Below, one piece after another: positions 25,780 to 34,714 of a stretch of DNA of 64,000 nucleotides (positions are counted from its first letter, which is position 1; each line of letters starts with the position of its first letter). Position numbers and translations under genes: made by a program. Where the stretch lies: NCBI GenBank assembly GCA_903913215.1, contig CAIWKE010000027.1:1-64000 (forward strand), given 5' to 3'. Source of the DNA: an uncultured Holophagaceae bacterium (GTDB lineage Bacteria; Acidobacteriota; Holophagae; Holophagales; Holophagaceae). The notes below the pieces were generated by a model. That model was given only the letters and a program-made list of their open reading frames with translations, searched no databases and had not been told where the DNA came from.

Positions 25780-27399
25780 ATGACCTGGCTGAACTCCCAT
25801 CCCCTGACCTTTCTGGTCTTCGCGCCGACCCTGCTGGGCCTGCTGCTCATGCTGCTGCCCCAGACCCTGGGCCGGCTGGCCCGCATGCTGGGCTTCATGG
25901 GCGCCCTGGCCTTCTTCGCCCTCAGCCTCTCCTGGCTCCTGGGCCACACCGGCAGCCCCATCGTGGAGCGCGCCCCCTGGTTCACCCTGGTGGGCCTGCC
26001 CGTGGACTATGCCCTGGCCGTGGACGGCCTCAACTTCTGGCTGGTGATCCTCACGACCTTCCTGGTGCCGCTCACCATGCTGGGCACATGGGACAGCTTG
26101 AAGGATCGCATTGGCACCTTCGCGGGCCTCTTCCTCCTGCTGGAGACAGGCATGCTGGGCGCCCTGATGGCCCAGGATCTGTTCTTCTTCTACCTGTTCT
26201 GGGAAGCCATGCTCATCCCGATGTATTTCATGATCGGGGTCTGGGGTGGCGATGAGCGCCGCTACGCCGCCAACAAGTTCTTCCTCTACACCCTGGGCGG
26301 CTCCCTGCTCTGGCTGGTGGCCCTCCTCTACCTGGCCAACAAGGCTGGCGGCTTCAACCCCGCACTCATGGGTCAGGCCGCTTCGGCGCTGCCCTTCGGT
26401 GTCCAGTGCTGGCTCTTCGTCGCCTTCGCCGTGGCCTTCGCCATCAAGGTGCCCCTGTTCCCCCTGCACACCTGGCTGCCGGACGCCCACGTCCAGGCGC
26501 CCACGGCGGGCTCCGTCATCCTGGCCGGCGTCCTGCTGAAGCTGGGTGGATACGGCTTCCTCCGCTTCGCCATCCCGATGTTCCCCTCGGCGGCCATGCA
26601 CTACGCCAAGCCCATCGCCATCCTCAGCGTCATCGCCATCGTCTATGGTGCGCTGGTGGCCATGGTGCAGCGCGACATCAAGAAGCTGGTGGCCTATTCC
26701 TCCGTGAGCCACATGGGCTTCGTGATGCTGGGGTTGGCCTCCTTCACGGTCATCGGCACCCAGGGCGCCATCCTCCAGATGCTCAATCACGGCATCAGCA
26801 CCGGCGCGCTCTTCCTCCTGGTGGGCATGATCTACGACCGGGCCCACACGCGCCAGATCGCCGACTTCGGCGGCGTGGCCGTGAAGATGCCGGTGTTCAC
26901 GGGCTTCTTCCTGGTGGTCACCCTCAGCTCCATCGGCCTGCCCCTCACCAACGGGTTCGTGGGCGAGTTCTGGATCCTGAACGGCACCTTCCTGTCGGGC
27001 TTCCCCTGGGGCCGCCTCTACGCCTGCCTCGCCACCTCCGGTGTGCTGCTGGGAGCCGTCTACATGCTCTGGATGTTCAAGCGGGTCTTCTGGGGCCCCG
27101 AGAACAAGGATGAGCACAGCGGCACCCATCACCTGCACAGCGACTTGAACGCCCGGGAAGTGGCCGTATTGCTGCCCCTGGTGGTCCTGATCATCTGGAT
27201 GGGCATCCACCCCAAGACCTTCGTGGCCATCAGTGAGGCCCCCGTGACGGCCCTTCTGGCCGAGGCCAAGGCTCCCGCGGTGCGGACCTTCGTCCTCAAG
27301 CCCGCCGTGCATGAGCCCGCTGCCCATGAAGCCCCCGCGGGCCATGAGGCGGCCCACGAAGCGCACGCCGCCCAACCCGCCGCCCACGAGGTGCACTGA
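25780..27399 (+). CDS. nuoM: NADH-quinone oxidoreductase subunit M with His-rich tail
   Basis: The start is ATG 25780 (539 residues); the longer frame to 25600 lies within nuoL. The antiporter core is typical: LPDAHVQAPTAGSVILAG, QRDIKKLVAYSSVSHMGFV and the FFYLFWEAMLIPMYFMIG region. The last 35 residues or so are not antiporter: they are rich in Ala, His, Glu and Pro (VHEPAAHEAPAGHEAAHEAH) and may be a metal-binding or unstructured tail. The stop overlaps the nuoN start (TGATG). Confidence 0.95.
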   Translation: MTWLNSHPLTFLVFAPTLLGLLLMLLPQTLGRLARMLGFMGALAFFALSLSWLLGHTGSPIVERAPWFTLVGLPVDYALAVDGLNFWLVILTTFLVPLTMLGTWDSLKDRIGTFAGLFLLLETGMLGALMAQDLFFFYLFWEAMLIPMYFMIGVWGGDERRYAANKFFLYTLGGSLLWLVALLYLANKAGGFNPALMGQAASALPFGVQCWLFVAFAVAFAIKVPLFPLHTWLPDAHVQAPTAGSVILAGVLLKLGGYGFLRFAIPMFPSAAMHYAKPIAILSVIAIVYGALVAMVQRDIKKLVAYSSVSHMGFVMLGLASFTVIGTQGAILQMLNHGISTGALFLLVGMIYDRAHTRQIADFGGVAVKMPVFTGFFLVVTLSSIGLPLTNGFVGEFWILNGTFLSGFPWGRLYACLATSGVLLGAVYMLWMFKRVFWGPENKDEHSGTHHLHSDLNAREVAVLLPLVVLIIWMGIHPKTFVAISEAPVTALLAEAKAPAVRTFVLKPAVHEPAAHEAPAGHEAAHEAHAAQPAAHEVH

Positions 27400-28898
27400 T
27401 GAGCCTCACCCCCAGCCAATGGGCGGCCCTGCTGCCGCTGATCTTCCCGGCCTTGGGCGCCTGCCTGATTCCGCTCATGGCCCTCGATAAGGACCAGGCC
27501 ACCTCGAAGGCCATCCGGGGCGTCATGTACGGTACGGCCCTCCTGGCCGTGGGTGCCAGCTTCTGGTACCTGACCGACCTCTGGACCACCGGCGCCCAGC
27601 CCAGCTTCTACCAGTTGCGCATGGATCGCCTGGCCCAGTTCACGGGCATCTTCGTGGGCGTGGCCGCGGCCATGACCATCCTGCAGAGCTGGGACCACTT
27701 CCACCAGGAAGGCTGGGTGAAGGGCGAGACACTTTCCCTGCTGCTGTTCTCCGTCACGGGCATGATGCTCTTCGCCTCCACCACGAACTTCGTCACCCTC
27801 TTCCTGGGGCTGGAGCTCTTCAGCCTGCCCCTCTACGCCATGGTGGGCACCGTGCGGGCCCGCTCTGAAAGTGCCGAAGGCGGCATGAAGTACTTCCTGA
27901 CGGGTGCCGTGGCCTCCAGCTGCTTCCTCATGGGGGGCGTGCTCATCTACGGCCTCAGCGGCACGTTCGAGCTGAGCGCCGCAGCCCTTACGCTTCAACA
28001 CAATGGCCTGGCCCTGGATCCCCTGGTCCTGGCGGGCGCAGCCCTCCTGCTCCTGGGCTTCCTGTTCAAGGTCTCGGCCGTGCCCTTCCACCAGTGGACG
28101 CCCGATGCCTACGAGGCCTCGCCCCATCCCATCGCCGGCTTCATGTCCGTGGCCACCAAGGGCGTGGCCATCATCGCACTCATGCGCGTCTTCCCGGGCA
28201 GCTTCGCGCCCCTGGGGGCCGTGGGCGTGAAGATGCAGTCCGTGCTCGCCCTCCTGGCCCTGGCCACCCTGGTGGTGGGCAACCTCACGGCCCTGGTCCA
28301 GACCAACGTGAAGCGCATGCTGGCCTATTCCAGCATCAGCCACGCAGGCTACCTGCTCCTGGGCTTCGTGGCGGGCACCCCCGCCGCCTACAACGGCATG
28401 CTGTACTACCTTGTCATCTACCTGGCCATGAACATGGGCGCCTTCGGGCTCCTGACGGCCTTCGGGCTGGTGGGCGAGAAGACCACCTTCGACGACCTGC
28501 GGGGTCTGGGGTGGAAACGGCCCGCCATGGGCATCTGCGCAGCCATCTTCATGCTGAGCCTGGCGGGCATCCCCCCCTTCGGCGGCTTCTACGGCAAGTA
28601 CATGATCTTCAAGGAACTGGTCGGCACCGGCCACGTGGGCATGGCCATCGTGGGCGTGATAGCGAGCCTCGTGTCAGCCTATTACTACCTGCGCTTCCTG
28701 GTGGCCCTCTTCCTCCAGTCCCCCAGCGCCGAAGCTGAGCGCCTGGCCTCGGACCGGCCACTGGTCCACGCACCCCTGGCTGGTGCCACGGTCCTGGTGG
28801 CCGCCCTCATCGTGCTGGCGGGGGGCTTCCTGCAGACCTTCCTGGCGGACGGCTTCACCCGGCGGGCCCTAGTGGATGGCCTCGGCCTCCTGCGCTAG
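27399..28898 (+). CDS. nuoN: NADH-quinone oxidoreductase subunit N
   Basis: The 499-residue antiporter-like subunit closing the membrane arm. HQWTPDAYEASPHP and LVQTNVKRMLAYSSISHAGYLL are the diagnostic stretches, and GIPPFGGFYGKYMIFKE follows as in other NuoN. The start overlaps the nuoM stop. It ends the nuo operon; no clear terminator is seen before the next gene 118 bp away. Confidence 0.95.
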   Translation: MSLTPSQWAALLPLIFPALGACLIPLMALDKDQATSKAIRGVMYGTALLAVGASFWYLTDLWTTGAQPSFYQLRMDRLAQFTGIFVGVAAAMTILQSWDHFHQEGWVKGETLSLLLFSVTGMMLFASTTNFVTLFLGLELFSLPLYAMVGTVRARSESAEGGMKYFLTGAVASSCFLMGGVLIYGLSGTFELSAAALTLQHNGLALDPLVLAGAALLLLGFLFKVSAVPFHQWTPDAYEASPHPIAGFMSVATKGVAIIALMRVFPGSFAPLGAVGVKMQSVLALLALATLVVGNLTALVQTNVKRMLAYSSISHAGYLLLGFVAGTPAAYNGMLYYLVIYLAMNMGAFGLLTAFGLVGEKTTFDDLRGLGWKRPAMGICAAIFMLSLAGIPPFGGFYGKYMIFKELVGTGHVGMAIVGVIASLVSAYYYLRFLVALFLQSPSAEAERLASDRPLVHAPLAGATVLVAALIVLAGGFLQTFLADGFTRRALVDGLGLLR

Positions 28899-29015
28899 GT
28901 CACAAATTAGGTTTCAACCAAGCGACCTGTCTGGTGGTCAATACATCGTTATGCGAAGGTTAAGGCTGGTCCTTGCTGAAAAGGCCTGGCCCATTGATAT
29001 CTGGAGCGCGGCGCC

Positions 29016-30599
29016 ATGAAGCGGAACACCTGGATCGGCATTGGAATCGGCCTTGTTCTGGTAGGTGGGGGTACCGTCTACTCCTGCACCCGGCCCAAGG
29101 ACGAAGTGAAGTGGCGCCTGGCCAAGATTGAACGCGGCAACATCACCCAGCGCATCAACGCCACGGGTGCCGTGAACCCCGTGGTGCAAGTGGCCGTGGG
29201 CACCCAGGTCTCGGGCGTCATCTCGGCCCTCTATGTGGACTACAACAGCATTGTGAAGAAGGGCCAGCTCATCGCCCAGATCGACTCCACGGTCTGGGAC
29301 ACCCAGCTTCAGGACGCCGAGGCCACCCTCCTGCGCTCTCAGGCCGCCTTCGACTTTGCCAACGCCGACTGCAACCGGGCCAAACGTCTGGCTGCGGACA
29401 AGCTCTTGGCGGACCAGGATCTGGAGACCAAGGAGACGGCCCTCAAGAACGCCAAGGGGAACCTGGTCTCTGCCAAAGCCTCCCTGGACCGCGCCAAGGC
29501 CAACCGGGCCTATTGCGACATCACGGCCCCCGTGGACGGCGTGGTCATCTCCCGCCTGGCGGATGTGGGCCAGACCGTGGCCGCCAGCTTCAGCACACCC
29601 AACCTCTTCCAGATCGCTCAGGATCTCTCCCAGATGAAGGTGCAGGTCTCCATCGGCGAATCCGACATCGATGACGTGCAGGTGGGTCAGCGCGCCATGT
29701 TCACGGTGGACAGCCTCCCCGACAAGCAGTTCGAGGCCCGGGTCAGCCTGGTCCGCCAGGAACCCATCACCACCTCCAATGTGGTCACCTACGTGGTGGA
29801 GATTATCGTGCCCAACGAGCCCCTGGAGGGCTCTGACAAGTCCATGGGGGCTCCTGCCGCCAAGGGCGGGCACGGCGCCCACGGGAAACCCGAAGCCGTG
29901 CCCGCGGGCAAGGCCGCAGCTCCCGAGGCCGCGCCGGACCCCGAGAAGGCCTGGGAGCGCATGAAGGACCGCATGGCGGCCCAGGGCGTCACCAAGGAGG
30001 CCTTCCTGAAGCGCTTCAAGGAGCGCCAGGCCCAGGAGCGACCCGCGCCGCGCCCCGTTCAAGCCATGGTGCCCAGTGCCGCCAAGATGGATCGTGCGGC
30101 CCTGGCCCACACCCCCGGCGGCGCCAGCCTGCTGGGTGGCCCCAAGTTCACGGGCTCCCTGGCCCTGCGTCCCGGCATGACCGCCAATGTCACCATCGTC
30201 ACCAACCAGCGGAGGGACGTCATCCGCGTGCCCAATGCAGCCCTGCGCTTCAACCCCTCGGCTTTCATCAAGGATGACAAGAAGACCGACGGCCCCCGCC
30301 TGGGCCAGCCCATGATGATGGGCGGTGGGCAGCGTCCCGGCGGCCAGAGTGGGGCCGGCAGCAAGGGCGGCACTGTGGTGAAGCGCCAGGATCGGGTCTG
30401 GGTGCTGGAGAACGGCAAGCCCAAGGCCATCGAGCTCAAGGGTGGCATCACGGACGGCCAGTTCACCGAGCTGGTGGGTGATGGCCTGCAGGAGGGCATG
30501 CAAGTCATAGTGGGCGTGGAGAATAACAAGCAGGCCGGTGGCAGTCCTACGCCTCTGGGTGGCGCACCCGGCGCACCGGGTGGCGGTGGACGGCGTTAG
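29016..30599 (+). CDS. MacA-like periplasmic adaptor (HlyD family) with long insert
   Basis: The N terminus is an anchor helix (WIGIGIGLVLVGGGTVYSC). It is followed by barrel-sandwich strands (GAVNPVVQVAVGTQVSG), a helical hairpin (about 90-165, TLLRSQAAFDFANADCNRAK), and the second half-sandwich CDITAPVDGVVISRLADVGQTV. At residues 275-385 an Ala/Pro/Lys/Met-rich stretch, absent from standard MacA, interrupts the beta-barrel domain, which resumes at TGSLALRPGMTANVTIVT. The total of 527 residues exceeds the usual 370. MacA adaptors link an ABC pump to an outer-membrane channel. The MacB-like permease follows 12 bp later. Confidence 0.9.
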   Translation: MKRNTWIGIGIGLVLVGGGTVYSCTRPKDEVKWRLAKIERGNITQRINATGAVNPVVQVAVGTQVSGVISALYVDYNSIVKKGQLIAQIDSTVWDTQLQDAEATLLRSQAAFDFANADCNRAKRLAADKLLADQDLETKETALKNAKGNLVSAKASLDRAKANRAYCDITAPVDGVVISRLADVGQTVAASFSTPNLFQIAQDLSQMKVQVSIGESDIDDVQVGQRAMFTVDSLPDKQFEARVSLVRQEPITTSNVVTYVVEIIVPNEPLEGSDKSMGAPAAKGGHGAHGKPEAVPAGKAAAPEAAPDPEKAWERMKDRMAAQGVTKEAFLKRFKERQAQERPAPRPVQAMVPSAAKMDRAALAHTPGGASLLGGPKFTGSLALRPGMTANVTIVTNQRRDVIRVPNAALRFNPSAFIKDDKKTDGPRLGQPMMMGGGQRPGGQSGAGSKGGTVVKRQDRVWVLENGKPKAIELKGGITDGQFTELVGDGLQEGMQVIVGVENNKQAGGSPTPLGGAPGAPGGGGRR

Positions 30600-30611
30600 C
30601 CGGGAGATCCC

Positions 30612-31829
30612 ATGCGGTTCCTCGAATTCCTCAAGCTGGCCCTCTTTGCCATCACTCGCAACAAGATGCGGGCCTTCCTCACCATGCTCGGCATCATCGT
30701 GGGCGTGGGGGCCGTCATCGCGATGATTGGCATCGGTGAGGGCTCCAAGCGGGCTTCCATCGCCCTCATCCAGAACATGGGCTCGAACATGCTCCAGATC
30801 TTTCCCGGGGCCGGGAGCAACCGCTTCGGGCCCTCGGCCATGGGCAGTGCCGACATCCTGCTGGAAAGCGACGTCCCCCTCATCGAACAGGAGCTTTCGG
30901 GCAGCAGCGTCGTGGCTGCCAGCCAGCTGGTCCGCGCGGGGCGCACCCTCATCTACCAGACCAACAACTACAGTTCCTCCATCCAGGGCTCCAACCCCAA
31001 CTTCCTGCAGATCCGGGGCTGGGACGTGGAGTCTGGCCGCTTCTTCACGGATGCTGAGGTCCGGGGCATGGCCAAGGTCTGCGTCCTGGGCCAGACCGTG
31101 AAGGACAACCTCTTTCCCGGCGGTGAGGACCCTGTGGGCCAGACCATTCGCATCGGCCCCCTGCCGTTCCTGGTGGTGGGCGTGCTGGAGAAGAAGGGCG
31201 CGGGCATGTTCGGCGACCAGGATGACCTGGTCGTGGCCCCCTACACCACAGTCATGCGCAAGATCATGGGCCGCGACAAGATCCAGCAGATCATGCTGAG
31301 CGCCCAGGAGGGGAAGGCCGACCAGGCTCAGGCCGAGGTCACGGCCCTGCTGCGCCAGCGCCTGAAGGTGGCCCCCAAGGACGACGATCCCTTCATGATC
31401 CGCAAGCAGGACGACATCGTGCAGATGCAGACGCAGCAGGCGGGCATCCTCACGGCCCTTCTGGCCGTGGCCGCCAGCATCTCCCTGGTGGTGGGCGGTA
31501 TCGGCATCTCGAACATCATGCTGGTGAGCGTCACCGAGCGCACCCGGGAGATCGGCATCCGCCGGGCCCTGGGCGCCACCCAGCGCAGCATCCTGTGGCA
31601 GTTCCTCACGGAGGCCGTGGTGCTTTCCTTGCTGGGCGGCATCATCGGCATCGGCTTCGCCTACAGCACGGTCTTCATCCTCCAGAAGTTCAGCATCCCC
31701 GCCGTGACCGAGTCCTGGGCCGTGGCCCTGGGCCTGGGCTTCTCCGGTGTCGTGGGCGTGGCGGCGGGTTTCCTGCCGGCGGTGAAGGCGGCGAATCTGG
31801 ATGTCATCGACGCGCTGAGATACGAGTAG
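30612..31829 (+). CDS. MacB-like ABC permease without ATPase domain
   Basis: A 405-residue permease. It has an N-terminal TM with RNKMRAFLTMLGIIVGVGAVIAM, a large periplasmic domain, then three helices with the coupling motif VTERTREIGIRRALGAT. MacB normally begins with an ATPase domain; here it is absent and no ATPase gene is adjacent, so it must be supplied from elsewhere. Family members export peptides, antibiotics or siderophores. The gene stops 2 bp before the MFS start. Confidence 0.92.
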   Translation: MRFLEFLKLALFAITRNKMRAFLTMLGIIVGVGAVIAMIGIGEGSKRASIALIQNMGSNMLQIFPGAGSNRFGPSAMGSADILLESDVPLIEQELSGSSVVAASQLVRAGRTLIYQTNNYSSSIQGSNPNFLQIRGWDVESGRFFTDAEVRGMAKVCVLGQTVKDNLFPGGEDPVGQTIRIGPLPFLVVGVLEKKGAGMFGDQDDLVVAPYTTVMRKIMGRDKIQQIMLSAQEGKADQAQAEVTALLRQRLKVAPKDDDPFMIRKQDDIVQMQTQQAGILTALLAVAASISLVVGGIGISNIMLVSVTERTREIGIRRALGATQRSILWQFLTEAVVLSLLGGIIGIGFAYSTVFILQKFSIPAVTESWAVALGLGFSGVVGVAAGFLPAVKAANLDVIDALRYE

Positions 31830-31831
31830 CA

Positions 31832-33079
31832 GTGACGGAGCCAAACAGTTCCCACGACCCCTACGCTGCGCTGCGCCACAGCAGCTACCGCTGGTTCGTG
31901 CTGTCTCTGGGCCTCGCCACCCTCGGCATGCAGATGCAGGGTGTGGTCGTGGGCTGGCAGGTCTATGCCCGCACGGGTGACCCCCTGGCCCTTGGCCTCG
32001 TGGGCTTGTCCGAGGCGCTGCCTTTCCTGGCCCTGGTGCTTTTCGGGGGCCACGTGGCGGACCGGGTGAACCGGCTGCGGATCTGCATGGCCACCATCCT
32101 CGGGCTGGCCTTCTGCTCGGCCCTGCTCCTGGCCTTCACCTGGCGCTACCAGGCCGGGGCTCTGGCCCGGGCCGTGTGGCCCATCTATGGCGTCATCTTC
32201 CTCACGGGCCTCGTGCGGGCCTTCTACCGGCCCGCCAACACCGCCCTGGCCACGGACCTGCTGCCCAAGGAACACTATGCCAACGGCTCCACCTGGCGCG
32301 TGGCGGTATTCCACGGCGGCATGGTCGTGGGCCCGGCCATTGGCGGCCTGGTGTACGCCTGGCGCGGCCCCGTGGCGGCCCACTTCCTGGTGATGCTGCT
32401 CCTGAGCAGCGGCTTCCTGGGGCTTTTCTTCATTCAATACGCTCCACGCGCCATTGCCCCCCGGGCGGGCTCCATCCTGGCGAGCCTCGGCGAGGGCCTC
32501 CGTTTCGTGGCTTCCCAGCGACTGTTGCTGGGGGCCATCAGTCTGGACCTCTTCGCGGTACTCTTCGGTGGTGCTGTGGCGGTGCTGCCGATCTTCGCGC
32601 GGGAGATCCTGCACACGGGCCCCCAGGGGCTGGGCGCCCTGCGGGCCGCTCCGGCCGTGGGTTCGGTGCTCATGGGCTTTGCCATGGCCCACATGCCCCC
32701 CCTGCGGCGGGCGGGGCGGACCCTGCTGGTCTGCGTGGCCACATTCGGCCTCACCATGATCGCCTTCGCCCTCAGCCACAGCTTCGCCCTCAGCCTCTGC
32801 CTGCTGGCTGCCAGCGGCGCCGTGGACAATGTCAGCGTGGTGCTGCGCTCCACCCTCCTCCAGATGGTTACCCCGGAGCAGATGCTGGGTCGGGTCTCGG
32901 CCGTGAATCAGGTCTTCATCGGTTCCAGCAACGAGATCGGCGCCTTCGAGAGCGGCCTGGCCGCTCGGCTCCTGGGCCTCGTGCCCTCCGTAGTCTTCGG
33001 CGGCTGCATGACCCTTCTGGTGGTGGGAATCACCAGCTGGAGGGTGCCCGAGCTGCGGAAGATGGATCGGATTGGTTGA
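31832..33079 (+). CDS. MFS transporter (EntS-like, MFS_3 type)
   Basis: GTG start at 31832, right after the permease stop; the upstream in-frame residues would lie inside the permease gene. The 415 residues give about 12 helices with FGGHVADRVNRLRI (the MFS loop 2-3 motif), then GLVRAFYRPANTALATDLLPKE, resembling bacterial drug or siderophore exporters. It is translationally coupled to the MacB-like permease, so it probably acts in the same efflux function. Substrate unknown. A strong terminator follows. Confidence 0.85.
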   Translation: MTEPNSSHDPYAALRHSSYRWFVLSLGLATLGMQMQGVVVGWQVYARTGDPLALGLVGLSEALPFLALVLFGGHVADRVNRLRICMATILGLAFCSALLLAFTWRYQAGALARAVWPIYGVIFLTGLVRAFYRPANTALATDLLPKEHYANGSTWRVAVFHGGMVVGPAIGGLVYAWRGPVAAHFLVMLLLSSGFLGLFFIQYAPRAIAPRAGSILASLGEGLRFVASQRLLLGAISLDLFAVLFGGAVAVLPIFAREILHTGPQGLGALRAAPAVGSVLMGFAMAHMPPLRRAGRTLLVCVATFGLTMIAFALSHSFALSLCLLAASGAVDNVSVVLRSTLLQMVTPEQMLGRVSAVNQVFIGSSNEIGAFESGLAARLLGLVPSVVFGGCMTLLVVGITSWRVPELRKMDRIG

Positions 33080-33170
33080 GACTGGCCGCTGGGCGAGGCC
33101 TGCTCAGCGCGGCTCTTGGCGCCGACCCATCGCAAAGTCCCGGTGCCGCGCTGAGATAGAAAACACTTAA

Positions 33171-33202
33171 GAGAAAACGGCCCTTTTTGGGGCCGTTTTC
33201 TC
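33171..33202. terminator. bidirectional Rho-independent terminator
   Basis: GAGAAAACGGCCC at 33171-33183 and GGGCCGTTTTCTC at 33190-33202 form a 13-bp perfect stem with loop TTTTTG. It lies between the converging MFS and tpx genes. Confidence 0.87.
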
Positions 33203-33219
33203 TGCTGCTGAAGCCTGGG

Positions 33220-33717
<498 letters not shown>

Positions 33718-33828
33718 GTGGGCTCCTGTGGTTGAGAGCCTTCAGTTTACCTGCTCGTGTGACCTTCGCATGGACCCGGGGGACATTGTCAGGAACAATC
33801 GGAACTTCGGTGCCGGGCTCGTTCCTGG

Positions 33829-34092
33829 ATGTTGCGAGGTGGCCTGCTGCCCCTGGAGGCCCAGGCGGGGCTCAGCGCCCTGCAGGCCCAGCTGAAAGCC
33901 CTGAATGAAACCCTCTGGACCATCGAGGACGAGATCCGCGACTGCGAGCGGCACCAGGACTTCGGCCCCCGCTTCATCGAGCTGGCCCGGGCCGTGTACC
34001 ACGAGAACGACGGCCGTGCCCAGGTGAAGCGCCAGATCAACGAGCTCCTGGGCTCGGACCTGGTGGAGGAGAAGTCTTACCAGACCTACTGA
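33829..34092 (+). CDS. DUF6165-like protein, apparently C-terminal part only
   Basis: Eighty-seven residues. LNETLWTIEDEIRDCERHQDFG, FIELARAVYHENDGRAQVKRQIN and LLGSDLVEEKSYQTY follow the pattern I recall for the C-terminal two-thirds of DUF6165 proteins, often found near sugar-transferase genes. The usual N-terminal helix with GELLDKITILEIK is missing. A stop lies in frame 67 bp upstream and no other start is available, so the gene is short or truncated. It converges on the lipoprotein gene with a 4-bp gap. Function unknown. Confidence 0.6.
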   Translation: MLRGGLLPLEAQAGLSALQAQLKALNETLWTIEDEIRDCERHQDFGPRFIELARAVYHENDGRAQVKRQINELLGSDLVEEKSYQTY

Positions 34093-34096
34093 GCGG

Positions 34097-34636
34097 CTAC
34101 TTCGGCGGGAATTTTACGAGAATGTCGCGGACGGCCTTGGGCACCACCTCGTCGGCGTCCTCGGGGTTGCTGAGGCCCGTGAGGGCCCCGGCGGCGGCGC
34201 CCTGCCAGATCATCTGGTTGCTCTTGAAGTCCACGATCTCGATGACGATGGTGCCTTCCTTGTAGTGGCGTACCCGGCTGGTGGTGGTGCTCACGCCACC
34301 GTAGAAGGGACGGTAACCCCAGCCCCAGCCCGTGCGGACGTTGGTGCGGACCTTCCGGTCCGTGACGATGGGGTAGTAGGTCACGAGAAAGTCGGGATCA
34401 GCCTTGGTCTCCATGGTGAAGCCCTTGGCCTGGAGCTCCCGCTCCACGGCGGCCCGCACCCGCTTGTCCATGAGGGTGGTGGTGCCCCCGGTGCCCTTCT
34501 TGGAGGTGTAGTAATCGAAGGTCTTGTATTTGGCGTAGGAGGCCGTGACGTCGTAGTCGTAGGTGACGTTGTAGCTGGAACAGCCCACCAGCAGGGCCAG
34601 GGGCAGCAGGGCGGTGGCGGGGTGGAACAGGCGCAT
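34097..34636 (-). CDS. DUF4136-type lipoprotein
   Basis: The start at 34636 is backed by GGAGG seven bases upstream. The signal peptide ends in a lipobox LLVGC, giving a lipidated protein. The mature part contains YDYDVTASYAKYKTFDYY, LMDKRVRAAVERELQAKGF and DFLVTYYPIVTDRK, then VIEIVDFKSNQMIWQGAA, the plan of DUF4136 proteins. These sit in the outer-membrane or periplasmic face; no activity is known. Confidence 0.85.
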   Translation of the reverse strand: MRLFHPATALLPLALLVGCSSYNVTYDYDVTASYAKYKTFDYYTSKKGTGGTTTLMDKRVRAAVERELQAKGFTMETKADPDFLVTYYPIVTDRKVRTNVRTGWGWGYRPFYGGVSTTTSRVRHYKEGTIVIEIVDFKSNQMIWQGAAAGALTGLSNPEDADEVVPKAVRDILVKFPPK

Positions 34637-34714
34637 GCAACATCCTCCGGGTACCAGTATGGAGGCCCCGAGCCGGGGAATGGTTGAGTCAAAGGCTGTC
34701 AACACCCCCCCCTT

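Noticed and set aside
28938-31844. 968-residue minus-strand ORF opposite the MacA/MacB genes
   Set aside because: Antisense shadow in GC-rich coding sequence: it is His/Gly/Leu-rich with no domain logic, and the plus strand holds clear protein families.
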